Positions 9,188 through 22,348 of a stretch of 64,000 nucleotides of DNA are shown one piece after another (position 1 is the stretch's first letter; every line of letters begins with the position of its first letter). This DNA is from Kitasatospora sp. NBC_00374 (GTDB taxonomy: Bacteria; Actinomycetota; Actinomycetes; Streptomycetales; Streptomycetaceae). Below the pieces are notes generated by a model. It ran no database searches. It saw only the letters and a list, made by a program, of their open reading frames with translations, and was not told where the DNA came from. Location: positions 3,038,001 through 3,102,000 of the forward strand of contig NZ_CP107964.1 in the NCBI RefSeq assembly GCF_041434935.1. The letters run 5' to 3'. The position numbers were made by a program, and so were the translations under genes.

Positions 9188-11983
9188 TCAGCGGTGCGAG
9201 CGGAACTGGACGACCTGCTGGTAGGTCGGCCGGTTCTGCCAGGTGGTCTTGGCGTCCGTCACCCCGCCCAGCGGCCGCTGGATGATGGTGTCCGCGCACC
9301 ACTGGTCACCCACCGCGCAGTCCCCGTCGCCCGGGTAGACCTGCGCCGGGGTCTGCGCGGCGGCGCGCTTGAGGGTGTCCAGCAGCACCGTCCGGCAGGC
9401 CGCCGGATCGCCGCCGCCGCAGAACGGTCGGGCGAGCGGCCCGGCCACCGGGTCGCCCAGGACGCCGCGCAGGTCCTTGTCCAGGTAGCTCCACCAGCCG
9501 TACTGGAAGGCCGAACCCTTGTGCGGGATGGACTCGTTGGCGCTGGAGGTGCCACTGGTCGGGCCGGTCTGGCCGCCCGAGGGTGACTCGTTGATCTGCA
9601 ACGCCCCGGTGAGCGCGGCGAACAGCGGGTCGCCGAGGCCGGGCCGGAAGACACCCTCGGCGAGCAGCGGCCACCAGGCGTCCATGGTGCGGATCGCGTC
9701 GGCGCCCGCGTAGACGTGGCTGCCGGCCGAGGTCTCCCGGCGCTGCCCGCCGGCGGCCAGCCAGGCCTCCAGCTTCTGCACGGCCGTCGCGGTGGCCGGG
9801 TCGGTGACGGGTGCGGCGCGGATCACCCGGAGCAGTTCGGGCAGCACGTCCTCGGCCCGGAGGTCCGCGGTGGCCGCGCTCTCCATCGCCTGGACGAGCG
9901 AGACCCGGGTGACCTTCGTCCCGCTCGCCACCAGCGCCCTGACCCGGTCGTCCAGCAGATTGCCGCGGTGCACCGAGCCGTTGCCGAACCCGGCCGCGGC
10001 GAAGGACCTGGCCTGCTTGTTGTTCCAGGAGATGTAGTAGTCCTGGTCGACGGAGTGCGGGTGCTCGGTCGGCGGGGTGTACCGGGCGGTGTTGGCGACC
10101 GGGTCGAAGTCCCGCCACTCGTAGGCCGGTTCGGCCTTCACCGGGAGGCCTGGGTCGACCCCGGGGGCCCGGACGGGGTTGCTGCCGGAGTTGTAGTAGG
10201 CGGTGTGGGCGGCGTCCGCGTAGAACCAGTTGAAGGCGTAGTTGATGTTCTGCGCGGCCTGCTGGAAGCCCGCGGCGTCGTGCACCGCGCCGGGGTCGTT
10301 GAGCATCTGGAAGCCGATGATGGAGTCGGCCTCGTGCCGGTAGGTCGACCGCAGGGCGGTGAATGCCACCGGCCGGCCGCCGACCGTGCCGCGGGCCGTG
10401 ACCAGGCCGTACCGCGAGCGGTGCATCACCAGGGTGTAGGAGCCCGCGGCGGTGGGGTCCGCGGTGGTCGGGCCCCAGGCGTTCTTGCGCTCCAGCCGTT
10501 CCAGCGGCAGACACGCGCCGTGCCAGAGGTAGGAGTCGGAGGCGGTGGTGGCGGGCGAGCCGTCGGTGGTGCACAGCGGCACGGCGTAGCTGTCGGTGAT
10601 GTCCTGGCCGGCGGAGGTGGCGCTCCACGCGTAGTCCTGGCCGCGGCCGAGCTGGACGTAGAAACTGAGCCCCGCGAAGGCCGCGCCGCGGGCGCTGATG
10701 CCCGGGCCCTGGAGCTCCTCCAGCATCAGCAGCTGCGGGGCGAAGTAGCCGGTCTGCGGGCCGAAGACGGCGACCGGGTGGCCGTCGTCGGTGTGGCTGC
10801 CGGAGACCACCAGCGCGTTGGACATGCCGTGCCTGGCGGTGAGCAGATTGCCGGGCAGCACGCCCTGGGCGGCGGTGACGGCCTGGCCGGCCGACCCGGT
10901 GGCGTCGTAGATCATCCGCTCCGGCACCACCGAGCCGGGGTCGGGCAGTGCCAGTCCCTGCGGGTCGTCCGGCGGCAGCGCGTACGGGAACTGCTCACCG
11001 TTGTGCACGGTCAGTGCCGCCTCGGGGTCGTCGGCCTCGCGCAGCGACTTCCAGACCGCGTCGCCGGCCGGCTTGCCGTACCGGGCCTCGGCGGCCAGCT
11101 TGACCTGCGCGGAGGAGAGTTCACCGCCGCCGCCGGAGCCGAACAGCGCGCCGACCACCGAGGCGAGGGCGACCAGGTCGGTGAGCCTGAACGGCTCGAT
11201 GCCGCCGGCGTTGGTGATCGGGTCGATGTGGCCGGTCAGGTCGTACTCCCCGGGGAAGTACCGGCCCTGGTAGGACTCGTTGACGTACTGGTTGACGCCG
11301 TCCAGGTACGCCCTGGCGTCGTCCAGCGCCTGGCGGGCCCGGTCGCCCTGGCCGGCGATGGCGTCGATCTGGCTCTGCAGCTCGGCCTCGGTGTACGGGG
11401 CGGCCTGCCAGAAGCTCTGCTCCAGCTCGCGGTTGGCGGCCGCGCCGCCCGCGAAGCCGGAGAGCTGCCCGCGGCCCACGTGCCGGAACAGGTCCATCAC
11501 CCAGAGCCGGTCCTGCGCGGCCGCGTAGCCCGCGCCGAACTCGGTGCCGTACCGGGTGGTGCCGGTGATGTGCGGGACGCCGGTGGCCCTGTCGCGGACG
11601 ATGGCGACGTCCGGGCGGGGGCGGGTGGTGCTCGCCACCTGGTCGGCGGGGACCCCGAAGGAGGCGTCGTTGAAGAAGCCGCGCAGACCGGCCTCGGTCA
11701 GCCCGGGGTAGGCGGCGGCGAGGTTGGCGTACGGGCCGAGCTGGTCGTCGGTGTGGGCGGGCCGGGTGCCGAACACCTTGTGGGCCAGGATGTCGGCGAG
11801 GGTGGCGTTGCCGTTCTCGCCGGGCGGGAGGATGTCGAGGCAGCGGCCGCCGCAGTAGTCGGAGGCGGCCGCCACGGCCGGAGCGGGGGTGGGAGTCGGG
11901 GCGGCCGCCAGGGTGGCGGCGGCGAGCAGGGCCACCGTGAGACCGGCGGCCGGGAGCCTGAGCGCGTGGGGGCGTCGATGCAT
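9188..11983 (-). CDS. Secreted penicillin-acylase-family Ntn-hydrolase
   Basis: A 931-residue precursor. The start at ATG 11983 is fixed by a strong GGAGGAG-like ribosome site. A signal peptide ([11 protein letters not shown], hydrophobic core, AAA-type cleavage) covers about 1-35. The alpha-chain region includes [16 protein letters not shown] and [17 protein letters not shown]. The autoprocessing nucleophile is probably Ser388 in [14 protein letters not shown], the expected new N-terminus of the beta chain. Such enzymes hydrolyse amides of acyl side chains (beta-lactams, acyl-homoserine lactones, lipopeptides); the substrate here is unknown. It is monocistronic and separated by only 12 bp from a convergent chitinase relic. 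Confidence 0.88.
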   Translation of the reverse strand: MHRRPHALRLPAAGLTVALLAAATLAAAPTPTPAPAVAAASDYCGGRCLDILPPGENGNATLADILAHKVFGTRPAHTDDQLGPYANLAAAYPGLTEAGLRGFFNDASFGVPADQVASTTRPRPDVAIVRDRATGVPHITGTTRYGTEFGAGYAAAQDRLWVMDLFRHVGRGQLSGFAGGAAANRELEQSFWQAAPYTEAELQSQIDAIAGQGDRARQALDDARAYLDGVNQYVNESYQGRYFPGEYDLTGHIDPITNAGGIEPFRLTDLVALASVVGALFGSGGGGELSSAQVKLAAEARYGKPAGDAVWKSLREADDPEAALTVHNGEQFPYALPPDDPQGLALPDPGSVVPERMIYDATGSAGQAVTAAQGVLPGNLLTARHGMSNALVVSGSHTDDGHPVAVFGPQTGYFAPQLLMLEELQGPGISARGAAFAGLSFYVQLGRGQDYAWSATSAGQDITDSYAVPLCTTDGSPATTASDSYLWHGACLPLERLERKNAWGPTTADPTAAGSYTLVMHRSRYGLVTARGTVGGRPVAFTALRSTYRHEADSIIGFQMLNDPGAVHDAAGFQQAAQNINYAFNWFYADAAHTAYYNSGSNPVRAPGVDPGLPVKAEPAYEWRDFDPVANTARYTPPTEHPHSVDQDYYISWNNKQARSFAAAGFGNGSVHRGNLLDDRVRALVASGTKVTRVSLVQAMESAATADLRAEDVLPELLRVIRAAPVTDPATATAVQKLEAWLAAGGQRRETSAGSHVYAGADAIRTMDAWWPLLAEGVFRPGLGDPLFAALTGALQINESPSGGQTGPTSGTSSANESIPHKGSAFQYGWWSYLDKDLRGVLGDPVAGPLARPFCGGGDPAACRTVLLDTLKRAAAQTPAQVYPGDGDCAVGDQWCADTIIQRPLGGVTDAKTTWQNRPTYQQVVQFRSHR

Positions 11984-12082
11984 GCCAGCTCCTCCGTCGA
12001 AGCTTCGGAAGTCGACGGTAGGGCGGTTACTGGCCGGTTGCCTAGTGGCGTGCATGTCATTGCGACACGCGCTGACAGATTG

Positions 12083-12619
12083 TCAGCTCGAACAGGAGTA
12101 CCTGGCCTCCGGCACCTGAGACGCCGTCCGGCCGCTGTGCCTGCGGCGCAGTTCGGCCACGATCTCCTCGGCCTCCCCCTCCGGCAGCAGCGGCAGCATC
12201 ATCGCGACCGCCTGGAGCAGCCCGCCCAGCAGGTACGTCGTGTCCGGGGTGCTCGCCACCAGCGCGCGGACGGTGCCCACGTCACCGTCGGCCACCGACT
12301 CCAGCAGCAGCGCCGCGTCCACCGACTCCTCGTCGATCACCACCGCGGAGGTGTCGGCCGGGGCCCGCCGGACCAGCCCGCGCAGCACCCGGTCGCCCAC
12401 CTCGGGGGCGTACGCCTTGCGGACCGCCTCGGCCGCGATCCACACCAGCAGCGTGGTGACCTCCCGCTCGGCGTGCTCGGCCAGCAGCCGGTCCAGCTCC
12501 GAGTCGAAGGCGAGCTGATTGCCGTGCCGGAAGGCCAGCAGCAGGACCGCCGCCCGGGCCTTGACCGCCTCCACCGCCTCGGCAGGCAGTTCGTCGGCCA
12601 ACTCCGTGGTCACCACCAT
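12083..12619 (-). CDS. Conserved-looking hypothetical helical protein
   Basis: A 178-residue acidic, alanine/leucine-rich protein, predicted almost all helical and without signal peptide or membrane segment. ATG 12619 was chosen for its GGGAGGG ribosome site 9 nt upstream; the longer frame adds 20 unrelated residues. I recognise no family. It lies between the acylase and mbl, same strand, with its own upstream gap. Confidence 0.65.
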   Translation of the reverse strand: MVVTTELADELPAEAVEAVKARAAVLLLAFRHGNQLAFDSELDRLLAEHAEREVTTLLVWIAAEAVRKAYAPEVGDRVLRGLVRRAPADTSAVVIDEESVDAALLLESVADGDVGTVRALVASTPDTTYLLGGLLQAVAMMLPLLPEGEAEEIVAELRRRHSGRTASQVPEARYSCSS

Positions 12620-12679
12620 GCTCGCGCCCTCCCGCCAGTCGCACCGCCCGAATGGGAACGTGGGCAACACCGTACACAT

Positions 12680-12697
12680 CCGAACTGGGAAGTTCGG
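12680..12697. promoter_or_regulatory. 7-bp inverted repeat in a 556-bp gene-free stretch
   Basis: CCGAACT-GGGA-AGTTCGG lies 61 bp before the start of the 178-residue gene; a related TGGGAA element occurs 30 bp closer. It could be an operator. The rest of the gap 12620-13175 between this gene and the mbl stop shows no coding sequence or RNA that I recognise. Confidence 0.3.
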
Positions 12698-13175
12698 TGA
12701 ACTCGCGCGCGTTCAGCGGCCCGACATTCACCGGGGCTTTGGTCCCGCATCCTCCGGGTCTTTCCGCCCAGTTCCGTGAAGAACGCCAATTGCCTTGAAT
12801 GGGCGTCGAGATCACGCACCCGGGAAGAACAGAAGCGCAGGCCGGCCGGGCGAATCCGCCGCAATTCCACGGCGCTTCACGAAGCCCGGAAAGTCGGCCG
12901 ACACGCCGGGGACGGCCCGGCCGCGAGGTCACCGACCAGATCGCGGCAGAGCCCGCGAAGGTCCCGCCCGACGGACTTCGGACCTGGTTTGAGATGACCA
13001 TCGCCCCCCGGTGGCACGACATTTGTCGGGAAGGGCTGCCGAGTCCGTCCATTCGCCGACAATCCGCAGACTCGGCCCGCCCGGAGGCCCCTGTCCATGT
13101 CCGGCACCATCGACAACGCCCCGTCCACCACGTTCCACAGACCCCTCGCACCGGTGTGCTCCGAGGCCCGCGGCC

Positions 13176-14210
<1,035 letters not shown>

Positions 14211-14419
14211 CCCATGTCCGCCCTTCCGCAGTTCCGACTCTTCGCACACACCCCGACCCCCCTCACCCTACGGGCCGTCAGCGCCCACCGGGCCGACCGG
14301 CGGCCACCGGGCGCAGCTCGGGACAGACCTGTTGCAGACGTCGGCGCCAACGGCCCGAATCGGACCGGAAAGCAGGCGGATCTGCCGGTAAAGGGCCGGT
14401 TCCGGCGAAGCCGCGAACG

Positions 14420-14460
14420 CCGAGGGCCCGCCGCCCCGGTACGGGTCGGCGGGCCCTCGG
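14420..14460 (-). terminator. Stem-loop after valS
   Basis: Perfect 14-bp arms CCGAGGGCCCGCCG / CGGCGGGCCCTCGG with a 13-nt loop, 13 bp past the valS stop. Confidence 0.75.
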
Positions 14461-14472
14461 GCCGGTGGCGGG

Positions 14473-17127
14473 TCAGCCCTGCGGGAGTGCCGCCAGCTGC
14501 GCGGTGATCCGGGCGATGTCGGCCTCGGCGGCCTCCTGACGGCTCCGGATCTTGGCGACCACGTCGTCCGGCGCCTTGGCGAGGAAGCCCTCGTTGCCGA
14601 GCTTGGCGGTGGTCTGTGCCTTCTCCTTCTCGGCGACCGCGAGGTCCTTGGCGAGGCGCTTGCGCTCCGCCGGGATGTCGATGGTGCCGGAGAGGTCCAG
14701 CGCGACCGTGGCGCCCGCGACCGGCAGCGAGGCGGTGGCGGCGAAGCCGGCCTCCGGCTGGGTCAGCCGCAGCAGCGAACGGATCGCCGCCTCGTGCGGG
14801 ACGAGGGCGGTGCCGGCCAGCTCCAGCTGGGCCGGGACGCGCTGGCCGGGCTTCAGGCCCTGGTCCGAACGGAACCGGCGGACCTCCGTCACCACCTGCT
14901 GCAGCGTGGCGATCTCGGCCTCGGCGTCGGCGTCCCGGAAGCCACTGTCCTTCGGCCACTCGGCGACCACCACCGACTCCGCGCCGGTGAGCGTGGTCCA
15001 CAGGGTGTCCGTGACGAACGGGACGATCGGGTGCAGCAGTCGCAGCGTGACGTCCAGGACCTCACCCAGCACCCGGCGCGAGGCGTCGGCCTGGGCGCCG
15101 CCCGCGGCCAGGGTGGTCTTGGAGAGCTCGACGTACCAGTCGAACACCTCGTCCCAGGCGAAGTGGAACAGCGAGTCCGAGAGCTTGGCGAACTGGTAGT
15201 CGTCGTACAGGCCGTCGGCCTCGGCGACGGTCGCGTTCAGCCGCGACAGGATCCAGCGGTCGGCCGCCGTCAGCTGCTCCGGCGCGGGCAGCGGGCCCTC
15301 GACGGTGGCGCCGTTCATCAGCGCGAAGCGGGTGGCGTTCCAGATCTTGTTGCAGAAGTTGCGCGAGCCCTGGACCCAGTCCTCGCCGATCGGCACGTCC
15401 GCGCCGGGGTTGGCGCCGCGGGCCAGGGTGAAGCGGACGGCGTCGGCGCCGTAGCTGTCCATCCAGTCCAGCGGGTCCACCGCGTTGCCGAAGGACTTCG
15501 ACATCTTCTTGCCGAACTGGTCGCGGACCAGACCGGTCAGCGCGATGGTGTGGAACGGCGCCTGGCCGTCCATCGCGTACAGGCCGAACATCATCATCCG
15601 GGCGACCCAGAAGAAGATGATGTCGTGGCCGGTGAGCAGGACGTCGGTGGCGTAGAACTTCTCCAGGTCCGGGGTCTGCTCCGGCCAGCCGAGCGTCGAG
15701 AACGGCCACAGCGCGCTGGAGAACCAGGTGTCCAGCACGTCGGTGTCCTGGGTCCAGCCCTCGCCCGTCGGCGGCTGCTCGTCCGGTCCGACGCAGACGA
15801 CCTCGCCGTTCGGGCCGTACCAGACCGGGATCCGGTGACCCCACCAGAGCTGGCGCGAGATGCACCAGTCGTGCATGTTGTCGACCCAGCTGAAGTAGCG
15901 GCCCTCCAGCTCCTTCGGGTGGATCTGCACCCGGCCGTCCCGGGCGGCGGCGCCGGCCTCGGCGGCCAGCGGGGCGACCTTGACCCACCACTGCAGGGAC
16001 AGCCGCGGCTCGACCACCGTCTGGCAGCGCGAGCAGTGGCCGACCGCGTGCATGTAGGGGCGCTTCTCGGAGACGATGCGCCCCTCGGCGCGCAGCGCGC
16101 CGACCACGGCGGAACGCGCCTCGAAGCGGTCCAGGCCGAGGAACGGGCCGTGCACGGTGATCAGACCGCGCTCGTCCATCACCGTGAGGTTCTCCAGGCC
16201 GTGGCGCTGGCCGATCGCGAAGTCGTTCGGGTCGTGGGCCGGCGTCACCTTGACCGCGCCGGTGCCGAACTCGGGGTCGACGTGCTCGTCCGCGACGACC
16301 GGGATCCGGCGGTCCGTCAGCGGCAGCGAGATGGTGGTGCCGACCAGGTGCCGGTAGCGCTCGTCCTCCGGGTGGACGGCCACCGCGGTGTCGCCCAGCA
16401 TGGTCTCGGCCCGGGTGGTGGCGACCACGATGGACTCGTCCCCGTCGCCGTAGCGGATCGAGACCAGCTCGCCGGGGACCTCCTCGTGCTCCACCTCGAT
16501 GTCGGAGAGCGCGGTCAGGCAGCGCGGGCACCAGTTGATGATGCGCTCGGCGCGGTAGATCAGCCCGTCGTCGAAGAGCTTCTTGAAGATGGTCTGGACG
16601 GCCTGCGAGAGGCCCTCGTCCATGGTGAACCGCTCACGCGACCAGTCCACGCCGTCGCCGAGCCGGCGCATCTGGCCGAGGATCTTGCCGCCGTACTCCT
16701 CCTTCCACTGCCACACCTTCTCGACGAAGGCCTCCCGGCCCAGGTCGTGGCGGGACAGACCGGAGGAGGCCAGCTGCTGCTCCACCTTGTTCTGGGTGGC
16801 GATACCGGCGTGGTCCATGCCGGGCAGCCACAGGGCCTCGTAGCCCTGCATCCGCTTGCGGCGGGTCAGCGCGTCCATCAGCGTGTGCTGGAAGGCGTGG
16901 CCCAGGTGGAGCGAGCCGGTGACGTTCGGCGGCGGGATGACGATGGTGTACGCGGGCTTGTCGCTCTTGGCGTCGGCGGTGAAGTAACCGCGCTCCACCC
17001 AGCGCTCGTACAGCTCGCCCTCTACCTCCGCCGGGGCGTAGGTCGTCGGAAGGGTGGCTGCGTCGTCCCCGGGGACTGCGTTGAACCCCTTGGGGCTCTC
17101 GGGGCGCTGGTTCGTCGTGTCGGTCAC
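14473..17127 (-). CDS. valS: Valyl-tRNA synthetase
   Basis: An 884-residue class I aminoacyl-tRNA synthetase that charges tRNA-Val and edits threonine. The HIGH motif is HLGH (74-77) in [17 protein letters not shown] and the KMSKS motif is at 541-545. The editing domain lies between them, and a C-terminal coiled coil (about 820-880) is rich in A/E/K. The start was set to GTG 17127; the longer frame from 17235 adds 36 unrelated residues. An upstream TTACGTAA and TAAACT suggest a promoter very close to the start. No T-box leader was seen. Confidence 0.96.
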   Translation of the reverse strand: MTDTTNQRPESPKGFNAVPGDDAATLPTTYAPAEVEGELYERWVERGYFTADAKSDKPAYTIVIPPPNVTGSLHLGHAFQHTLMDALTRRKRMQGYEALWLPGMDHAGIATQNKVEQQLASSGLSRHDLGREAFVEKVWQWKEEYGGKILGQMRRLGDGVDWSRERFTMDEGLSQAVQTIFKKLFDDGLIYRAERIINWCPRCLTALSDIEVEHEEVPGELVSIRYGDGDESIVVATTRAETMLGDTAVAVHPEDERYRHLVGTTISLPLTDRRIPVVADEHVDPEFGTGAVKVTPAHDPNDFAIGQRHGLENLTVMDERGLITVHGPFLGLDRFEARSAVVGALRAEGRIVSEKRPYMHAVGHCSRCQTVVEPRLSLQWWVKVAPLAAEAGAAARDGRVQIHPKELEGRYFSWVDNMHDWCISRQLWWGHRIPVWYGPNGEVVCVGPDEQPPTGEGWTQDTDVLDTWFSSALWPFSTLGWPEQTPDLEKFYATDVLLTGHDIIFFWVARMMMFGLYAMDGQAPFHTIALTGLVRDQFGKKMSKSFGNAVDPLDWMDSYGADAVRFTLARGANPGADVPIGEDWVQGSRNFCNKIWNATRFALMNGATVEGPLPAPEQLTAADRWILSRLNATVAEADGLYDDYQFAKLSDSLFHFAWDEVFDWYVELSKTTLAAGGAQADASRRVLGEVLDVTLRLLHPIVPFVTDTLWTTLTGAESVVVAEWPKDSGFRDADAEAEIATLQQVVTEVRRFRSDQGLKPGQRVPAQLELAGTALVPHEAAIRSLLRLTQPEAGFAATASLPVAGATVALDLSGTIDIPAERKRLAKDLAVAEKEKAQTTAKLGNEGFLAKAPDDVVAKIRSRQEAAEADIARITAQLAALPQG

Positions 17128-17308
17128 GACACACAGTTTACGTAAGAGGGGGCCCCGGTTACGAACCGCGCCGGGCGGACCACCCGGCCGGGCGGAGGCG
17201 GCGTACGGTAGCGTGCCCGAATACTCGTACGCCAAATTCCGTGTGCGTGCCCACGAACAGCACGCCGCAGCGAGGCCGCTCCGGGAGCGGTGGGGGAGAT
17301 CGACGCCG

Positions 17309-18181
17309 ATGTACGGCCAGGGTCAGCAGTATCCGCAGGGGCAGCCGCAACAACCCCAGCCGCCGTACGGACAGCCCCCGCAGTACGGCGCACCCCAGCC
17401 CGGCTACGGGCAGCCGCAGTACGGTGCCCCGGCCCCGCACCCCGGTTACGGCTACCCCCAGCAGGCCCCTCCCCCGCAGTACGGCGCGCCGCAGCCCGGC
17501 TACCCGCAGGCCCAGTACGGCGGCGGGTACCCGCCGCCCCCGCCTCGCAAGAGCAACGCCGGGCTGGTGGTGGGCCTGGTGATCGGCGCCGTGGTCCTGG
17601 TGGCCGGCGGACTCGCGGTGGCGAACATGGGCGGCAAGGACAGCCCCGGCGGGAGTGGCGGCAGCGGCGGCAGCGGCGGTTCGGGCTCCTCGGCCGCGGG
17701 CAAGTACAAGCTCAGCGCCCCGGCCACCCTGCCCGGCGGCTACACCAAGAAGTCGGCCCAGGACGCCCCGGCCGGCGGCGCCAACAGCCTCACCAAGATC
17801 GACGGTTCGCTGTCGGCGGTCTACCAGAAGACCGCCACCGACCTGGTCAGCGTGGGCGGGAGCTGGGGCACGATCGACGACCCCGGCACCATGATGACCA
17901 CCACCGCCGCCGCGATGAAGATGACCTGGAAGACCCCGCTCACCGAGGTCGACGCCCGGGACGCCCAGGACCCCGGCGGCAAGATGCAGTGCGGTGTGGC
18001 CTCCAACGGCACCTCCACCAGCTCCATCGAGACCCCGATGTGCATCTGGGTCAACCACTCCACCTTCGGCACCGTGACCTTCACCAGCATCTCGCTGACC
18101 GGCGCCTCGACCAGTCTCTCGGCCTCGCAGGCCGCCGACCGGTCCCGGCTGATCCGCGACGCCGTGGTCGTCGCCAAGTAA
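17309..18181 (+). CDS. Proline/tyrosine-rich single-pass membrane protein
   Basis: 290 residues. The first 75 are a low-complexity cytoplasmic-type region with repeated [11 protein letters not shown] units. A transmembrane helix follows (about 81-104, [20 protein letters not shown]), then a [11 protein letters not shown] linker and an extracytoplasmic domain of about 160 residues containing two cysteines. It starts at ATG 17309 behind GGGGGAG. It is divergent from valS and tandem with a second gene of the same architecture. No enzymatic motif is recognised. Confidence 0.8.
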   Translation: MYGQGQQYPQGQPQQPQPPYGQPPQYGAPQPGYGQPQYGAPAPHPGYGYPQQAPPPQYGAPQPGYPQAQYGGGYPPPPPRKSNAGLVVGLVIGAVVLVAGGLAVANMGGKDSPGGSGGSGGSGGSGSSAAGKYKLSAPATLPGGYTKKSAQDAPAGGANSLTKIDGSLSAVYQKTATDLVSVGGSWGTIDDPGTMMTTTAAAMKMTWKTPLTEVDARDAQDPGGKMQCGVASNGTSTSSIETPMCIWVNHSTFGTVTFTSISLTGASTSLSASQAADRSRLIRDAVVVAK

Positions 18182-18248
18182 CTCCCGGGAGGGCCGGCAC
18201 GGCCCCGCCCCGCGATCCCGCCCCTCCCACGACCGGAAGCGAGTCCTG

Positions 18249-19073
18249 GTGTCCGAGCAGAATCCCTACGGCGCCCCACCGCCGGCCCAGCCGTACGGCA
18301 CCCCGCCGCCGGCCCCGCAGCCCTACGGCGCCACGCCGCCGCAGCCGTACGGGGACCCGCAGCAGCCGTACGGCGCCGCGCCGCAGCAGCCCTGGGGCGC
18401 GGTGCCCCCGCAGGGCGGCGCGCCGTACCCGGGCTACCCCGGCTACCCGGGCGAGCAGCAGAAGAAGTCCCGCAAGACGCTGTGGATCGTGCTCGGCTGC
18501 GTCGGCGGCGCCGTGCTGCTCGGCGCCGGCGTGCTCGGGTACGCGGTCTACGACGTGACGTCAAAGACCGGCACCCACAAGGTCGTCATGCCCGACTCCT
18601 TCAAGGGCATGAAGCGCGACGACACCAACCCGCTGGCCGAGCAGATGCAGACCGCCCTGCAGTCCGACTTCGGCCAGGGCAAGGACGCCTGGACCCCGAC
18701 CGCCGTCAGCGCGCTCTACACCGGCGCCGGCTCGGACGACGGCAAGGTCGTGGTCGTCTTCGGCGGCTGGGGCAACGTGCTCGCCCCCTCCTCCCAGGTC
18801 GACGACTTCTTCGGCAGCTTCGAGAAGCAGGCCCGCGGCCAGGGCACCACCTTCAGCGGCCGCTCCTCCTTCGACCCCGGCCCGCTCGGCGGCAACCTCT
18901 CCTGCGAGGTCATGAAGGCCGAGGAGGAGACCGACAGCCTCTGCGTCTGGGCCGACGGCAGCTCGGTGGTCGCCGTCCTGGCCGGCGAGGCCGGCTCCAC
19001 CAGCACCCCCGACCTCGCCGCGGCCGCCGCGGACGCGCGCGAGCTGCGTCAGGCGGCCGAGGTCCCGCGCTGA
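18249..19073 (+). CDS. Second proline/tyrosine-rich single-pass membrane protein
   Basis: 274 residues with the same layout as its neighbour 67 bp upstream: an N-terminal proline-rich region with repeated QPYGAPP-type units (about 1-70), a transmembrane helix (about 78-98, LWIVLGCVGGAVLLGAGVL) and a soluble outside domain. The domain sequence differs, so the two are distant paralogues at most. It starts at GTG 18249 with GGAAG upstream. Probably cotranscribed with the preceding gene and ended by the bidirectional hairpin at 19105. Confidence 0.8.
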   Translation: MSEQNPYGAPPPAQPYGTPPPAPQPYGATPPQPYGDPQQPYGAAPQQPWGAVPPQGGAPYPGYPGYPGEQQKKSRKTLWIVLGCVGGAVLLGAGVLGYAVYDVTSKTGTHKVVMPDSFKGMKRDDTNPLAEQMQTALQSDFGQGKDAWTPTAVSALYTGAGSDDGKVVVVFGGWGNVLAPSSQVDDFFGSFEKQARGQGTTFSGRSSFDPGPLGGNLSCEVMKAEEETDSLCVWADGSSVVAVLAGEAGSTSTPDLAAAAADARELRQAAEVPR

Positions 19074-19104
19074 CCACCGCCTGCGACGGCTCGGACCGAC
19101 GACG

Positions 19105-19138
19105 AAGCGGCCCCGCACCTTCCGGTGCGGGGCCGCTT
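19105..19138. terminator. Bidirectional terminator between convergent genes
   Basis: A perfect 15-bp inverted repeat AAGCGGCCCCGCACC / GGTGCGGGGCCGCTT with a TTCC tetraloop. The arms begin with A and end with T, giving short U-tracts on both strands. It lies 32 bp after the plus-strand gene and 15 bp after the clpX stop. Confidence 0.85.
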
Positions 19139-19152
19139 CTCCGAGACGGGGG

Positions 19153-20442
<1,290 letters not shown>

Positions 20443-20673
20443 GAGGTGCTTCCCCTTCGCCAGGGGCCCCGCGGGGGTTCCGGGGCCTGGTGCTGTGGAC
20501 CGGCTGCGCCGTCGGCGGTCGGTCTCGCTATCCGACGGTACTCTGCCGCGCCGGTAATTCCGTCGTCTTCGGCAGCTCTGCCCTACGCCCTGGGCGAATT
20601 GATACCGAACAGATGCCGTCCTGCGGGCATGGGCCCGCTCTGCCATTGTGCCGGGCCCGGGGCCCGCCCGGAA

Positions 20674-20740
20674 CGGCTCGGGGCGGGGCGCAAAGTCACA
20701 CCTCGGCAGAGGATGCGCCTGCGTCCCGCCCCGGGAGCCG
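20674..20740 (-). terminator. Terminator-like hairpin after clpP2
   Basis: Long imperfect stem: CGGCTC and GGGGCGGG on one side pair with CCCGCCCC and GAGCCG on the other, with a 2-nt bulge. It lies directly downstream of the clpP2 stop. The remainder of the 20443-20755 gap presumably holds the clpX promoter, not resolved. Confidence 0.6.
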
Positions 20741-20755
20741 CCGGGTCGCCGGACC

Positions 20756-21415
20756 TCAGTCGGTCAGCGAGGTCTTGCGGGTCGAGATGATCTGGTCGAT
20801 CAGCCCGTACTCCAGCGCCTCCTCGGCGGTGAGGATCTTGTCGCGCTCGATGTCGTCGCGGACCTGCTCGACCGGCTTCTTGGAGTGCTTGGCCAGCATC
20901 TCCTCCAGCTGCTCACGCATCCGGAAGATCTCCTTGGCCTGGATCTCCAGGTCCGAGACCTGGCCGCGGCCGGTCTCGGTGTAGGGCTGGTGGATCAGGA
21001 TCCGGGCGTTCGGCAGCGCCATCCGCTTGCCGGGGGTGCCGGCCGCCAGCAGCACGGCGGCGGCCGAGGCCGCCTGGCCCATGCAGACGGTGGTGATGTC
21101 CGGCTTGACGTACTGCATGGTGTCGTAGATGGCCGTCAGGGCCGTGAACGAGCCGCCGGGCGAGTTGATGTACATCTGGATCTCGCGGTCCGGGTCCATC
21201 GACTCCAGGCAGAGCAGCTGGGCCATGATGTCGTTGGCCGAGACGTCGTCCACCTGGGAGCCGAGGAAGATGATCCGCTCCTCGAACAGCTTGGCGTACG
21301 GGTCGTACTCGCGGATGCCCTGCGAGGTGCGCTCGACGAAGCGCGGGACGATGTAACGGCCCTCGGCGCGGGCGCCGTAGTACTCACCGCGCGGCATGTT
21401 GGGGGTGGTGTTCAT
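20756..21415 (-). CDS. clpP2: ATP-dependent Clp protease proteolytic subunit ClpP2
   Basis: A 219-residue serine protease. The probable triad is Ser117 (GQAASAAAV), His142 (ILIHQP) and Asp188. The YINSPGGSF oxyanion-loop region is present. It is the second gene of a clpP1-clpP2 pair (56-bp spacing). In Streptomyces the two subunits form the essential housekeeping ClpP complex together with ClpX and ClpC. Order and length match clpP2. Confidence 0.94.
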   Translation of the reverse strand: MNTTPNMPRGEYYGARAEGRYIVPRFVERTSQGIREYDPYAKLFEERIIFLGSQVDDVSANDIMAQLLCLESMDPDREIQMYINSPGGSFTALTAIYDTMQYVKPDITTVCMGQAASAAAVLLAAGTPGKRMALPNARILIHQPYTETGRGQVSDLEIQAKEIFRMREQLEEMLAKHSKKPVEQVRDDIERDKILTAEEALEYGLIDQIISTRKTSLTD

Positions 21416-21471
21416 GGGTTGGTCCGTCCTCCGACGAAGCGTGCGGTCTGGGGGTCTCTTACGGGCGGCGC

Positions 21472-22110
21472 TCAGGCGCCCGTGCCGCCGCCGCCGGGAA
21501 CGTCCGCGGCGCTGTGCATGATCTGGTCGATCAGGCCGTACTCCTTGGCCTCCTCCGGGGTGAACCAGCGGTCCCGGTCGGAGTCCGCGGTGACCCGGTC
21601 GAAGGACTGGCCGCTGTGGTGCGCGATCAGCTCGGACATCCGCTTCTTGGTGCGCAGCAGCTGCTCGGCCTGGATCCGGATGTCGGTGGCGGAGCCGCCG
21701 AGACCGGCCGAGGGCTGGTGCATCAGGATGTTGGCGTTGGGCAGCGAGAACCGCTTGCCCTTGGCGCCGGCCGTCAGCAGGAACTGGCCCATCGAGGCCG
21801 CCATGCCCATCGCGATCGTGACCACGTCGTTCTTGATGTACTGCATGGTGTCGTAGATCGCCATGCCGGCCGTGATCGAGCCGCCCGGGGAGTTGATGTA
21901 GAGGTAGATGTCCTTGTCGGGGTCGGCCGCCAGCAGCAGAAGCTGGGCCGTGATCTTGTTGGCGATGTCGTCGTCGACCTGCTGGCCGAGGAAGATGATC
22001 CGCTCGTTGAGCAGCCGGTTGTAGACCTGGTCGCCCAGGCCGCCGAGCACGTCACCAGCGGCGGCGTGCGGCGCCATCAGGCCAGGCATCTGCATCTGCG
22101 GGAACGTCAC
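21472..22110 (-). CDS. clpP1: ATP-dependent Clp protease proteolytic subunit ClpP1
   Basis: A 212-residue ClpP with probable catalytic Ser106 ([10 protein letters not shown]), His131 ([10 protein letters not shown]) and Asp176. It starts at GTG 22110 with AGGTGG upstream. It is the first gene of the clpP1-clpP2 operon, downstream of tig on the same strand but separated by a strong terminator and by ClgR-like repeats, so it has its own promoter. Confidence 0.94.
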   Translation of the reverse strand: MTFPQMQMPGLMAPHAAAGDVLGGLGDQVYNRLLNERIIFLGQQVDDDIANKITAQLLLLAADPDKDIYLYINSPGGSITAGMAIYDTMQYIKNDVVTIAMGMAASMGQFLLTAGAKGKRFSLPNANILMHQPSAGLGGSATDIRIQAEQLLRTKKRMSELIAHHSGQSFDRVTADSDRDRWFTPEEAKEYGLIDQIMHSAADVPGGGGTGA

Positions 22111-22199
22111 TTAGCCACCTGCTCAGTCGATCTGCTTGTGTGTCGCTGTCTATGGACCCTAACGCCCGGGCGGGGCCGCAGAATCCCCCACGCAGAACT

Positions 22200-22244
22200 G
22201 TTCGCTGTGAGCGCAGGGTCGAGTGGTGCGAACGGACAGCGAAC
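22200..22244 (-). promoter_or_regulatory. ClgR-like operator sites before clpP1
   Basis: Two elements lie 90-134 bp upstream of clpP1: GTTCGC-TGTGA-GCG at 22200-22213 (plus-strand reading) and, read on the minus strand, GTTCGC-TGTCC-GTTCGC at 22228-22244. The reported Streptomyces ClgR recognition pattern is GTTCGC-N5-GCG, and clpP1 is a known ClgR target. The first element matches this exactly; the assignment is by motif only. Confidence 0.6.
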
Positions 22245-22269
22245 GGCGGGGGGTCGCGGGCGGGCCGAC

Positions 22270-22311
22270 GACAGTGGGCCCGGACACCTCGCGGCGTCCG
22301 GGCCCACTGTC
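22270..22311. terminator. Strong stem-loop after tig
   Basis: A perfect 16-bp inverted repeat GACAGTGGGCCCGGAC / GTCCGGGCCCACTGTC with a 10-nt loop, 37 bp past the tig stop. It insulates tig from clpP1. Confidence 0.8.
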
Positions 22312-22348
22312 ACCTGTCACTCAGGTGTCACGCTGTCGAAGCCGGGGC

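Noticed and set aside
8837..9586. 249-codon plus-strand frame containing the chitinase fragment
   Set aside because: Only about 80 codons resemble chitinase; the start region has no signal peptide and the 3' part is antisense to the acylase coding sequence.
17128..17308. T-box leader for valS
   Set aside because: No T-box core sequence or specifier hairpin is seen, and the gap is shared with a divergent gene.
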